A DNA stretch of 64,000 bases from Paraconiothyrium sp. Pb-2020 (taxonomy: Eukaryota; Ascomycota; Dothideomycetes; Pleosporales; Didymosphaeriaceae), in assembly GCA_022419385.1 (NCBI GenBank), contig JAJUBI010000006.1, positions 1,054,001 to 1,118,000 on the forward strand, read 5' to 3'. The notes beneath the pieces are model-generated. The model searched no databases, was not told where the DNA came from, and saw nothing but the letters and a program-made list of their open reading frames with translations. This document shows positions 22,862 to 32,670 of this stretch, in pieces (the stretch's first letter is position 1; each line of letters opens with the position of its first letter). A program made the position numbers and the translations under genes.

Positions 22862-23650
22862 CTACTCGTCGTCGTTATCTTCATCCTCCTCATCCGACTC
22901 TCCATCGAACTTACGAATACGCCCCATGCAGTCACTCTTTCTGTAGGCTTCTGCAGGCCAGCCACACTCCCTGAAAATAGCTTTTAAGGCATCACCAGCA
23001 GTGTCAACACCCGGCGGAAAGCGCCGAAACTCGACTTCTCCATTCGCGTGTGGCACGACCTCCAAATCTTGGAATTGCTTCCTCAGCATGTCGAACAAGT
23101 CGCTTATCGCATATGTGGGATGCTCTCGCCAGTGCTCCTTGAGTTCTTCGCCTGTATCGCTGGTACGCGTGAGTGCTCCCTCCACGATATCCAGGTTCTG
23201 GCTAAGCTCTGTGCCTCCTTTTCCTCCCTTTTGAAAATCACACAGCGTTCCCGTACCCCGCTTGGTGTCGATGAAGATGTAGTGACCGTTGCGCCCGGGT
23301 GTAAATCCAAGCATCACCACATGAGATGGTAGAAGGGTCTCTTCGGGAGTTGGATCGATATTGTGCGGTCCAGTCCCTCGGAGGTAGGTATAATTGACGG
23401 CTATGCACTTCTCATATATAAAGATCTCCTCCCAGTCCTCTGGAGGCTCCAGGTACGGAAGATGGCGAACAAGATCGAGAACAGTATCGTCTTTCGGGGG
23501 AGAGAAGGTTTGTCGTTCGGGAATGGACCAACCTTCAGGAGGCGGGTACATGATGGAATCTTCGGGCAAGTACATGCGGGTGAGGAATTCGTAATAAGAG
23601 GTCACCGCTGCAATGGTAGCGTCACGGTCGTATCCCGGAGTGGACGTCAT
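22862..23650 (-). CDS. Conserved fungal protein of unknown function
   Basis: A single-exon frame of 262 residues. The first ATG is at 23650; the frame extends five codons further upstream only with a non-ATG codon. The protein has no signal peptide or membrane segment. It begins with a helical part (YDRDATIAAVTSYYEFLTRMYLP), followed by a Pro-rich segment (PPPEGWSIPERQTFSPP), a central alpha/beta region (HVVMLGFTPGRNGHYIFIDTKRGTGTLCDF) and an acidic C-terminal tail. I know similar proteins in many ascomycetes but no function. The central part distantly recalls SMI1/KNR4-type folds, which I cannot verify. It is likely a cytosolic or nuclear protein; a structure prediction would be the best next evidence. 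Confidence 0.75.
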   Translation of the reverse strand: MTSTPGYDRDATIAAVTSYYEFLTRMYLPEDSIMYPPPEGWSIPERQTFSPPKDDTVLDLVRHLPYLEPPEDWEEIFIYEKCIAVNYTYLRGTGPHNIDPTPEETLLPSHVVMLGFTPGRNGHYIFIDTKRGTGTLCDFQKGGKGGTELSQNLDIVEGALTRTSDTGEELKEHWREHPTYAISDLFDMLRKQFQDLEVVPHANGEVEFRRFPPGVDTAGDALKAIFRECGWPAEAYRKSDCMGRIRKFDGESDEEDEDNDDE

Positions 23651-24508
23651 TCTTTTGGTCGTCAATTGCCTCGCGCGAAGTGTTTGACCGGTGGAAATTT
23701 GAGATGTGGGATTTTCAGTCCTGATCGAAAGGCCGTATCAAAGGTGGGTTATTGTAGAGGGATAGCCCACACACGCGATTACTGGATTTGCTCGATTTGA
23801 CGTGGATGCAGGCTAGCCTAAAAGTGGCCACGTCACAGCTGGTCGGCAAACGTCTCACTATGAGAAATGAGGAATACAAGTATGGCACGAGAAGGGGCAG
23901 TATTCCCGTTCGAAGATGTTGTGTGCTACAAAAGGTCGTTCAATGGAAGTGAAGGGGCTTGGGGGCTGTAAGACGAGCGCATTCTCTGGTATGAAGTTCT
24001 GGAAAATACGCCTATCGTGGTTGCACTTCCGCCGCAAGTCGGGAAGCGATTAGTGAGACGGACTTCGAACATCAGCATCAGCTTCGCGCATCTATCCTTA
24101 GGGTATCTTTGGTTCGATAACCCGACCAGTCTTACCCTTGCTCCGGACATGCAAACAGAATAAGCGCCCAAGACTTTCAAATCTTCGTATTCCATGTCTT
24201 CACACAGGTTCTCATGCGACATTATCAGCAACGAGCAGTCCCGGTGGCTCTTCGTTTCGGAGATGCGACGCTTAGTCACTGGAGGCTCTGAGAGCCTCTT
24301 CTCAGCTCCGATACTGGGTGTAGGCAACGATGGTACCTCCAAAATATAAGGAAGATGCTTCGCGAGTGTACACAGCACAACGCAAATACAGGCATAGCTC
24401 ACCTGTCATATCTTGATTCATCGTTCTTTTCCTGTCATTCATTGGATCTAGACTGTCATTCCAGACCAGCCAAACAATTATCACTCTTTAGTTTTCTTAA
24501 CTTTCAGC
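23651..24508. other. Divergent intergenic region of 0.86 kb
   Basis: This is the shared upstream region of the unknown protein (minus) and the NucA-like nuclease (plus). An open frame at 23926-24402 (minus, 158 codons, no ATG context of note) has no recognisable domain and is not called. Confidence 0.4.
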
Positions 24509-26974
24509 ATGAAGTCCACAGTCATTTATTCTCTTCTTGTAGGGGCATCCCAGCTTTCGACACTGTAAGTGGACACCGTTTTCGTACGATCGGCATGCAT
24601 ATCATCTGTGCCAGAGTATACATTTTACTGACACTATTGTACTAGTACTGTAGCTTCGCCCATCAAAGGCGAGAAGGACGTCCGCGATGCTCAGCCGGGC
24701 GTATTCAATCTTGGGGACAAACCTCCGACGGTGATCCATAACGATGTGGATAAGAGCCATTTAGAAGTACGAGTCCCGAAAGGGGGTCGAGGTGGCGGCC
24801 GAGGTGGAGGTGGTGGTGGAGGAGGGAAAAAATCTACGAGAAATAATAATCCACCGTGAGTAATCCCCAGTACATGCTGGATGTGTTCCTGCACGCGGGA
24901 GAGACCCCTCGTCGCATACGGTCAGCGTACGCAAAGTCTCTGTAACTTCAGGCTGCGCACCTATCTTGCTTTAACGCAGAATACCAAGATTTCGACACTT
25001 GTACTGTGGCCGGAAGATATCCGTACCAGTTCTCATCTTTTTGACCTACACTGACTTTGTATGCGTGCTTTAGTCCACCACCAGCTACATCGGCTGCACT
25101 ACCGCCCCCTCCAGCGACTTCGAAGGCCCCTCCACCCCCCCAGCGTCCTCTGCACCACCGCCCCCACCATCATCTTCTAAATCAGTACCTGCTCCACCGA
25201 GTTCGAGCTCTGCCCCCGTGCCCAGCTCAAGCTCCGTACAGTAAGTGTAAAAAATCTCTCGTACAATGGCCTACCCATCATCCATGCTCTCGTAACACTG
25301 TACTAAGACTCATGTTCCAGGACTGTAGCACAGCCAACGTCCAGCGTTGTTTCGTCCAATGTCTTGAGCTCTTCGGGGATCGCTTCGAGTACTGTTTCCG
25401 GGTCCATGGCTTCCTCTGTCCTTGCTTCTTCCGCGGCCACTGCGTCAGTTCCGAGCTCTGGTTCCGTTACTACTTCCGATATCGCATCGTCTATTGCTGC
25501 TTCTATGTCCGGCTCATCACTTAGTCCGGCCTCATCGTTAGGATCTGTCACTGGCTCTACTTCTCTTTCCATTTCGACATCAAGCTCTATCACTAACACA
25601 GGGTCTACCAGTGGTACTACCTCTGTTACTTCTTCGGCGTCCTTGTCCACAATTACCGGTACCTCTTCGAGCATCGCTGCCTGTCAACTGACGCGCGGTA
25701 ACAATGGCAAAATGTCTATTGACAAGCGCAACAATGGCTGTGATCCTACGCAGAGTACTGTTACTGAGTGGCAGTCCAAGGCTGAAGTCATCAAGGGCAA
25801 CCCTAAGAGTTTTGTTTGCAAAGGTAAGGAATGGCCGCAGGCTTGCTACCATTACTACTCTGTGATCGAGAACAACCCGAAGTTCGCATCACTGACGTGC
25901 CATGACAACGCTGACCGTCACGATGGCATCGCCACTGATGACTGGAAGAAACAACATACACTCCCTGTCTTCACGAAATCGTACTTTCCCAAAGAATTGA
26001 TCAACGTCGACGTGCGAAAGGGCGGTAAATCAGTGACTACTGTTCTGTGCGATCGCGATGAATACCCGCCCGCCTACTTCATGCCGAACAAACCCAAGGA
26101 GCAAATCACTGGACAAATCGTTCGATGGTTGCCAGGAAGCGAGAACAAGGGTGCGGGCAGTATCTGGAAGGAGTTCTGCGAGAAGTTCGACGGTGGTGAG
26201 GGCAATGGGCGGTTCCACAAACAGGATGGCGCTGGAGGTATCAAGAAAGGTGATCTCAACATGAACAACGTCGAAACTAGCGTCGGTGCCATCAAGAAGA
26301 AGAAAGGAACCGACGGAAGTACCACTACGATCACGACCCTCCACGCTACATATACGCGCGCTGTTTTCAGCATGAAGTTCGACAACAACTGGCCTCTGAA
26401 GCCTAATCAGGCCAACAACTGGGGTCTTGAAGAGAATCCGTGTTGGCCGAAGGCTGTTGTACCAGAAGATCCTGGATTCGTTCTGCTCACTGACGATAAC
26501 TGGTATAAAACGGCTAACGGCGCGTGGGCGGATATCGACAAGGCCCGCGCTAATGTCAAGGCAGAACTTTACGCCAAGAAGCCGAAAAAGAATGATAAGG
26601 CGGCGCAGGCGGCGATGCAAGCTCGCATTGCTGCTGCCGATAAAATCAAAGCGACCTGGAAACGTGGCCTTCCTTCTCTCGACCTTGAAATCCTGGATAA
26701 TGGGCTAGGCATTAGAAATGCGAACACCAGCGAAAGGTTAGACGCGCGGGAATATGAGGTAATCCAATGTGAAACAGCAGATTGTGCAAACGAAAGAAGG
26801 GGGCTGCACGCCGATGAGATCGCGGCCATTTTGCCAGGACGAAGTGCTGAGCTAGTCGAGCCAGTTCCTGCGGATGCTATGGCAACATCAATGCCTCAGA
26901 CTTTTGTAAAGGTAGTCAGAGCGGAGACGGGCAGCGGTGTGAGAGCAGACCTTCCCAGAGTGACGGCAGTCTAA
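24509..26974 (+). CDS. Secreted NucA/NucB-like deoxyribonuclease with low-complexity linker
   Basis: Proposed exons are 24509-24564, 24646-24855, 25085-25240 and 25321-26974 (691 residues). A signal peptide (MKSTVIYSLLVGASQLSTLTVAS) is completed by the first splice. A short region with a Gly/Arg-rich run follows, then a Pro/Ser linker and a long Ser/Thr-rich region (about 145-260), probably O-glycosylated. A C-terminal globular domain contains VLCDRDEYPPAYF at 26036-26074. This DEYP box is the hallmark of the bacterial NucA/NucB sporulation nuclease family (PF14040), in which Asp and Glu bind metal. A Kex2-like KR lies just before the globular domain. The third acceptor is uncertain: the stronger TTTAG at 25073 gives a proline-rich reading but then breaks frame at a C7 run (25135-25141); the acceptor at 25084 keeps the frame. 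The protein may degrade extracellular DNA (inference). Confidence 0.75.
25135..25141 (+). repeat. C7 homopolymer where the coding frame appears to slip
   Basis: Seven C bases lie inside the proline-rich exon of the nuclease gene. Upstream the frame reads PPPATSAALPPPPATSKAP, downstream the sensible frame is shifted by one and reads SSAPPPPPSSSKSVPAPP. Eight Cs would unite both readings. Confidence 0.6.
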
Positions 26975-27134
26975 GGGGGCTCCAGGTGAAGAGGACAGCA
27001 TAGACCACTACTGGGCGCTCTTGCTGTCAGATTGTATTTCCAGTGAACGAGTTTATCTCATTAATAGGTATCCTACCGCCTATAACAATTGTACTCATAT
27101 ATCATATCATTGTATTCAACCAAATGTCCCCATA

Positions 27135-28987
27135 TCAGAGCTCGACCGGTAGCTTTGGCAGCGGCTTATTACTCGCATTTGACGCCTGCCTTGAATGTTG
27201 ACTAACCGCCACATCAGTGACCCCATGACACTGAAAGCTCATCCTCTTCCGTTCCTGAACATCCATCAATACCTTCACCTCTTCTTTCCCCTCCGTCCCC
27301 TCCACGACATTAACGTGCCGTGACAAGAGTGACGGTAGCGCACTATGTAGGGCCAATGATCCGGGTTCTCTCTCCTTGATAGTCTCACTCGATGATATCG
27401 TATGCGTACTCGGTCTTCTGAACTCCGCACTATGAGTTCCATCCCCGCCCAATTTATGCAACAGGATCTCATCTGTACTTTCTTTCCTGTCGACGTGTCC
27501 CCCAAATTCTCCATATCGCCCTTTATCAATACTCTTCCCTCGGCCATGCTCTTTCCCACCCAAACTAGTCAACGTCCATGATCCATTCGTCGATGTCGCG
27601 CCTCTCGAATCCGAGCCTGAGCGGAACGCGCGCCGGGGATACGGTAAAGTTACTACACTGCTCAATTTGTGGCTGAGAGCTTTTGCGGAGGTGATGGCTC
27701 GGCTAGCGGGCGGGAAGAAATAACGCACGAAGAAGGGCTTTAGGGCGGGTAGAGAGGCGCAAATGAAGGCGAGGTTGCCTTCATTTACGGACCAGAGCAT
27801 AACATCGTAGGCAACCCCTAGTGGATGGAGCGTTAGATTTGAGTGGGTCGCATCGGGATGTGGATGGGAAAGGGCTCACATGTAACATCTGCATTGGGAG
27901 TTGTGGCCATTTTGTCCAGATAGAAGGTGCGTGCTATGCCGCATCCTACTGTTCTGTTGTCTGTCAGCAATTGCACTGGGACGAGGACTTCTGAGTGTAA
28001 ACAAAACCTTGACAAAACCAAGAAAAGGGACTTACAAAAAACCCACAGCAAACACCCCCCAAAGCGCCACCTTCTGCCTCCTCGGCATCTGCAACGTCCA
28101 AAATAACCAACACGGTAACAATACACTATACAAATCCGTGACCACGCTAAACGCGCCCGCGAGCACACTCGGCACCTGGTCATCCATGCATTTGAAATCT
28201 GACCCGTATGTGAGGTCGTATTGTCGCCAGAAGGCGTCCGTTGGGATGCATACGAAGACAAGAACGAGCAAGAACACTACCATGTATAGCACGACAAAGG
28301 CGATTCCAATCTGCGTGCAAAGTTTCCAGACGCGATTGTATGAGCCTGAGGAAAGGCGGCGGTAGAAGAGGAGGATGGATATTTTGGTGAGGCAGGTAGT
28401 TATCAGGAAGCAGCCTTCACTCAGCCAACCCATCTGTTTTGGAGTGTCAGTTACGGAGGTGATGATTGACAAGGAGGGCGGAAGATTTTTGTTGTGATGT
28501 TCTGAGGTGACGCGTACCAATGCTGCCGTAGGGGCTTTTCCAAAAGGAACATCCCAGGCGTGCATCCCAAAGCCGTTTTGCATTGCTAGGATACGGTCAG
28601 CTTGGATGGCGAAGGATGTTGCCTGTTAAACTTACCAACGATAATTAGAGCTGTATTTATTACGCCAAATATCTGGACAACTGTTAGTGGTCTTGTACGT
28701 GTCAGATGATAGAAATCGCAGTATTCGCATACCCAGGCTGGAAAAATGATTGCATCGTCAAGTCCGAATCCACCCGATTGCTTCTTGTATCTTGACCAAA
28801 ACCTCGCTCCAAGTAAAATGGTGGTCAACGTAAGGAAAAGACAGGCATAAGGAATCAGCCATGTCTTCTTCGCAGGATCGATACGATTTGGTGCAGGCCA
28901 GCTGAGAAAGACTGATATCGATGGGCGCCCGAGCCCTCGTTTCGTCAGTGCCGACACCGATACCAGCGACGGCGTACGTGCTGGCAT
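27135..28987 (-). CDS. Rhodopsin-domain integral membrane protein (Pth11-like GPCR family)
   Basis: Six exons (28987-28733, 28672-28636, 28585-28518, 28433-28036, 27953-27880, 27817-27135) give 504 residues; every junction keeps phase. The protein has an extracellular N-terminus and seven hydrophobic helices (first WLIPYACLFLTLTTILLGARF). Fungal rhodopsin-domain (PF20684) landmarks are present: GLDDAIIFPAW, MHAWDVPF, the TKISILLFYRRL helix, CMDDQVPS, GVFAVGFLTVGCGIARTFYLDKM, and WSVNEGNLAFICASLPALKPF after the last helix. The cytosolic tail of about 200 residues is rich in Ser, Thr and Lys. It lacks a CFEM domain. Such proteins are proposed receptors for surface or host cues, as for Magnaporthe Pth11. 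The ligand is unknown. One exon border (28036) rests on frame agreement and may be off by one. Confidence 0.85.
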
Positions 28988-30821
28988 ATCCGGATGCGCA
29001 CAGGACGGAAAGTAGAAGGGAGCAGAACAGGTAAGATTACCCCTCTATTCTCCTCCAAAGGACAATATCTGGTATCCGAGCTTCACCACGCGTTCATCGG
29101 ACAGCGCAGAAGCTGCAGTTAATGTATGCAATGGTGTCTTGGTGATCAATGCGAGCGGCACGTATCCATAGGAATGGAGTGACATGTACATGTGCGATCA
29201 TGACATGCATGCCGAGTCCCATTGCGCATGGCAAAGTCAACGTCCTCGAAGCGAGGTGAGGCAAACTTACCAATGCTTAGCCACATCGGGGGAGGATTCC
29301 GTTGTGCCACCGCTAGACATTGGTTGACTACTGCATAGAGTTTCAGCTTTGGAAACAGGTGTATGATAGGTTGTTGACGGTGGGACATGGTGGTGCTGAA
29401 CTCAGGATGCTATCATGGCCCTTGCGCGAGGTGTGGCTGACAGGTGGGAGAGGACCAAGTGTACAGGGAAGTACCTGTGATGGGAATCGGCTAGCGTGAA
29501 CTTTCTTTTGTCCACTGACCTGTTGCTTCGTTGCTATTGTCGGAATTTCATTTGAAACGATCTTTGACACGCAGGTCCGTGGCGCACATTGGTTCCAAGG
29601 TGTGCGACACTGTTGATCTATCTAGATGATCTGCCTGGATCTGCGCCGTTACTTGCGGATGGTCACGTACGGGCCTGAAACATCTTTGCCGACCTTGGCC
29701 ACGGGGCCTGGAAACCACAGCTCCGTGCGTCTTGTGTCAGAATACTGTCAGACGTACTGATATTGCGACCTCTGCGTGCTAAGGCTGGATAGTAGACACG
29801 GCAGAAGGATCGAGGACACTTTACTAATCTCGACGTATCTCGAACGGTTTGTTCATGCGACAGATCGGAGCGGTTTCCGAGTGACACAAGAGGCAGACCG
29901 GGTCAGAATCGTACCATACTACTTCATCTTCTGTCTGTCACATATGCCCACATGCCCTGAGTTTGTATTCGAGATCATTGTGCTGTTTTCGAAAGTACCG
30001 TAGGTAATTGTTTTCGTTCTCTCGCGCGATGCTGCAAGTAACTGCAATAGCTCATCAGTACACTCGATGCTGTCTTGGAGATTGTGAACTTTGACGCTAC
30101 TGCAGTGGCCGTACCATTGTACAGGATTCAGAGTCTCCTCGAGCTGTTGAGTGATCAGAAGCGGGGATCGGAAGCACGGCGTCGGTCTTTCGGAGGAAAC
30201 GCACGTGGTCGCTTTGCCGAGCATCCTCTTTCCCATTGGTCAAGCACTATACATCCCTATCAGCGATCAAACAGCACATCGAGGAAACGCCTCAGTGCAT
30301 TCATCACACACACTTTTCGTTTGGATAACCCGAAACAGGCTATGTGCATCTGGTGTTACCACCGTGTTTCGGTATTTGCATTCAAACCCGGTGCTGTTGT
30401 GATTAGCACATATTCTTGTCGACTTGTATCTAAGATATATTGGTGATCATTTGTAAGGGATTAGTTAAGGTAGCTGGCCGACTCCTATTCCTCTGGTACG
30501 ACATTCTATCTGAGCCGTGAGAGCCCCACCAGCCGGACTCGCACATTAAGAGAGCTCTTAAAGTTTTCGTAGATTGAATTCCGCCGTCGCTTCGGGGAGT
30601 TTCTTCAGGCTTCCAATTACAGTCAACATTGACTCGCCCGCAGAATTAGACAAAGAAAGATTCGACCCTTCTGCCGTCTGCCTAGAACAGGAGACACATT
30701 ATCACAATGGAGTATGTTTATTGTCAACGTTACCGAAGGATTGACTCTATTCATCGCTTCATACCCATATACAAGAACCAAATAATTGCCCTGACGAGCC
30801 CCGTCAATACCACCAATTCCA
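28988..30821. other. Gene-poor region of 1.8 kb
   Basis: This lies upstream of the receptor gene and downstream of the small Cys-rich protein. Open frames are short and without motifs. I see no RNA gene or repeat. Confidence 0.4.
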
Positions 30822-31109
30822 TCACCCAAGGCAACACTGTCTGAACCCACGTCGACATGTCTGGATACGATAGTAAGGGTTGATTGGCAACTAGCACTGA
30901 TTTCGGTTAGCATCATTCACAGCTCGTTCTTGACGATGACCCACGCAAGGAATGTGTACGCAGTTGTGCGGGTACGCAGCGCATGGACGGCAACTGAAGC
31001 TACAGTCGCGAGCTTGGAGTTCCAAAGCGGCGGGTTTAAGGACAGCAGCGGCTACTACGGTAGTAGCGAGGATGGCTGTAATGGCAAACTTGACGGTGGC
31101 GAACTGCAT
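30822..31109 (-). CDS. Candidate small secreted cysteine-rich protein (effector-like)
   Basis: Two exons (31109-30945, 30890-30822) with a 54 bp intron at 30891-30944 (GTGGGT...GCTAACC...GCTAG) give 77 residues. A signal peptide (about residues 1-21, core FAITAILATTVVAAA) is followed by a short prosegment ending LQAR and a mature part of about 43 residues with eight cysteines (C36, 40, 43, 50, 55, 67, 74, 75), an even number ending in a CC pair. Unspliced, the frame gives 72 residues with six cysteines (C36, C40, C43, C50, C55, C72). Small size, signal peptide and dense cysteines fit secreted fungal effectors or antimicrobial-like peptides, but I recognise no family. The gene sits in a gene-poor stretch beside other surface proteins. 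Confidence 0.55.
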
Positions 31110-31943
31110 GGTGGAGGCTTGAAGCTAGGTGGGTGGACAGTGAGATCGATTAAAACCTTTTTGAATAGAAGGTGTGGATATGTAGAGTTTTGAACGTGTG
31201 CTGACGAGATAGTAGATCGCTACTATTAAATTTATACCGCCGCCGCATGCTCTATTGGGATTGGACGCGACCAGAAAATCGCGCATGGAGGAACATGCTG
31301 TGTGATTTACCTACGCGATGCGGGAATTTCTTGTATGTATACTCGGGGCTGTGTAGTTCTTCGCTTTGCTGCATTGAGCAAGCGTGGGGCGTGGTCTCAT
31401 CATTGTTGCGTATGCCTCAGTATCGTACACAAATTACGGATAATCATGGGTGGAGCCTTTAGAACGTAATCTGCTCGTTCTAGTCGAGAGGTTTGGACTG
31501 TTTCGCCACTCTCAAAATGTAAGTGTATGCAGACTCTTCACTGCAACCTGCCCGTTTCACTGCCATGTTCGTAGAATTCAAGATAGAAAATGATTCAGAT
31601 GTAGGTACATTAAACATATAACATACATGGAAAGTAGCCACCAGTCAAATCGTTCTAAATTTGGCCAGCTCCCGTTTGTTGTTACACACCCACAAGTATC
31701 TTTTGTCTTGTACACGCCACTGGGTTTATCTCCAGCGTCACCGCGTTCATGTGTGACATACGTGACGTACTGCGATGCAAACGAATGTGTGTACGCTATC
31801 GTTGAGCATGACCGACTTCGCGGGCTATGACAGCAACAGACAACCCCACCCGATTTCTTAGAGATCTTCTGCCCATATTGCCCACCTCTCACTGAACAAG
31901 TGCAGATAAAGAACCTCTCGAACTACCAACCCAAGTACCAACC
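31110..31943. other. Divergent intergenic region
   Basis: This is the common upstream region of the Cys-rich protein (minus) and the small GPI-like protein (plus). No gene is seen. Overlapping frames at 31578-31892 look accidental. Confidence 0.4.
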
Positions 31944-32348
31944 ATGAATCCTCCTCTACCAGCCTGGACCACCATCCATGCCACCTGCACCCACCCACCC
32001 CCCAACTGGCAGGTCAACCTCGCACATATTCCCGTCCCAGAGCCGTACATCTACGTTACCAACAACACCGGCAACCATGCCATCCTCGAGCGATGCGCCG
32101 GTTCGCCTCCGACTATCTACGTTGACAACACCATGCCAGCCGACGCGATCGGTTGTGTGCTCGTTGCACACGTGGTGACTGGAAGTGCCGACGAAGCATG
32201 GCAGTGCTTTATGGACGCAAGGTTGGAAGGTCAATGGGGCGTCATGGGCAAGACTAGCGGGGGTGAGGTAAAGGCGAGGAGTGTAGGTGTGGGAGGCATG
32301 ACGCTTCTGGGTCTGGCAGCTGTGGGCGCGGTCTTTGGGGCATTGTGA
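31944..32348 (+). CDS. Small putative surface protein with a GPI-like C-terminal tail
   Basis: A single-exon frame of 134 residues with a good start context (ACCATGA, A at -3). It has four cysteines (C15, C51, C70, C87), possible N-glycosylation sites (NNT, DNT), and a C-terminal hydrophobic segment (GMTLLGLAAVGAVFGAL) that ends the protein, as expected for a GPI-anchor signal after a small-residue region (TSGGE). No N-terminal signal peptide is visible and no upstream exon supplying one could be found, which weakens the surface assignment; it could instead be tail-anchored. I do not recognise a family. Confidence 0.45.
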   Translation: MNPPLPAWTTIHATCTHPPPNWQVNLAHIPVPEPYIYVTNNTGNHAILERCAGSPPTIYVDNTMPADAIGCVLVAHVVTGSADEAWQCFMDARLEGQWGVMGKTSGGEVKARSVGVGGMTLLGLAAVGAVFGAL

Positions 32349-32670
32349 GCGGCCTAGGGTATGTAATCGGTCCTTCGGCGAGACCTGCCTTCTATGCTAC
32401 TTGTCCGGCCATGGCTAGGGATGGGGGTGCATTACAATGTATACAGCTCTGCAGTGGCAGTGCGAAGTCGGGGCTTGTTATTACTGTGGGTGCAACCATA
32501 GGTTGGAAATCCATGTACGAGAATATTGGATGAACTTATCTTCTGAAAACCTATGGTATATATGTGTGATAAGAAGCTGTACTTTGACATAGTATAGATG
32601 ATCGACTGGAAAACTTAGACTTACTTGAGCGAGAGGCTGATCACGACTAACCCTCTGCATCTTTCGATCC
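32349..32670. other. Convergent intergenic region
   Basis: This short spacer lies between the 3' ends of the small GPI-like gene and the CCCH zinc-finger gene. Nothing else is seen. Confidence 0.4.

Noticed and set aside
23926..24402. Minus-strand frame of 158 codons between the unknown protein and the nuclease
   Set aside because: No recognisable domain, no conserved-looking start and no splice partner; it could be real but I cannot support it.
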